64,000 nt of DNA. Origin: an uncultured Macellibacteroides sp. GTDB taxonomy: Bacteria > Bacteroidota > Bacteroidia > Bacteroidales > Tannerellaceae. The stretch is from contig NZ_OY762974.1 of the NCBI RefSeq assembly GCF_963667135.1, positions 2,232,001 through 2,296,000 of the forward strand, written 5' to 3'. Positions within the stretch are counted from its first letter, which is position 1, and each line of letters starts with the position of its first letter. Both the position numbers and the translations under genes were made by a program. Shown one piece after another: positions 63,811-64,000 of this stretch. The notes under the pieces were generated by a model. It worked only from the letters and a program-made list of their open reading frames with translations. It was not told the DNA's origin and did not search any database.

Positions 63811-64000
63811 TTACCAAACCAATCCATCCTGACGGATATGCCAACATTTATTGGGGGTGGCTAGTGTTATTTCGTACATGCCCGGAGTTGTATATAATTT
63901 GATTCGTTTTGCAATTTCCGCTGAGCAGATTTCTTCGGGTTTTAAAATGGCCGTCTTTGTCGCATACTCTCCGTTTATACCTTTGTATTCTTGCTGACGG
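63811..64000 (-). CDS. 3' end of an unidentified gene (5' end outside window)
   Basis: An open minus-strand frame runs from the right edge to a TAA at 63811-63813, giving 62 residues that end PNKCWHIRQDGLVW. It includes KTAILKPEEICSAEIAKRI. The frame has no internal stop and ends 30 bases before the peptidase start, with no terminator between, so the two may share an operon. The family is not recognised. Confidence 0.6.
   Translation of the reverse strand, partial: RQQEYKGINGEYATKTAILKPEEICSAEIAKRIKLYTTPGMYEITLATPNKCWHIRQDGLVW

Overview
The window looks like chromosomal DNA of a member of the Bacteroidales, plausibly Parabacteroides or a close relative; this is inferred from gene content, and no species was assigned. 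Three points support it. Promoters repeatedly show the Bacteroidetes -7 box TAnnTTTG, several with a TTG exactly 19 bases upstream. Ribosome binding sites are mostly weak. The gene families are typical of the group: flotillin-like FloA with NfeD, DUF4301, DUF4922, DUF486, two secreted proteins with Bacteroidetes-type C-terminal sorting modules, IS66 and ISAs1 elements, and a hydrolase-dead RelA-type enzyme.

Layout: 1-5.4 kb holds the end of a DsbD-like thiol-disulfide transporter, mazG, an outer membrane protein, an SGNH esterase and a small CDF-type transporter. 5.5-11.9 kb is accessory: a complete IS66 element, a complete ISAs1-family element with a perfect 10-bp target duplication, palindrome-rich intergenic DNA, a DUF234-type ATPase and a tRNA-Phe gene. 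12-17.5 kb is a minus-strand block (sppA-lpxK-thiL, a HIT-like DUF4922 protein, a YkgJ-type cysteine-cluster protein).

17.6-24.5 kb is the branched-chain operon: a leader peptide and attenuator, then leuA, leuC, leuD, a second LeuA-like synthase (citramalate synthase candidate), mgsA and leuB. The leader encodes a run of Ile and Leu codons. Its stop codon lies inside one strand of an antiterminator whose partner is the upstream arm and loop of an intrinsic terminator, so every part of a translation-coupled attenuator can be read from the sequence.

24.5-43.4 kb carries a TPR protein, an MscS channel, a 1370-residue codon-biased secreted protein (S-layer candidate) followed by a repeat-rich secreted protein with a similar C-terminus, a lipoprotein, cca, relA, a DUF4301 protein, and three twin-arginine-type sugar enzymes (two Gfo/Idh/MocA oxidoreductases and a TIM-barrel isomerase) around an FNR-like palindrome. 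43.4-48.6 kb has a TtcA-like/DUF486 pair and a TPR-nfeD-floA-nucleoside phosphorylase operon.

48.6-54.4 kb carries a nitroreductase and a siderophore-type TonB receptor with a PepSY membrane protein on the minus strand. On the plus strand is a cobalamin riboswitch with a near-ideal promoter but no recognisable downstream vitamin B12 gene, followed by a small beta-barrel protein. 54.4-64 kb carries priA, a low-molecular-weight phosphatase, a PgpH-like HD membrane phosphodiesterase, gltX, waaA, a secreted C1B peptidase and the 3' end of one more minus-strand gene.

The strongest observations are the leu attenuator and the orphan cobalamin riboswitch. No CRISPR array and no recognisable defence or phage module was seen.
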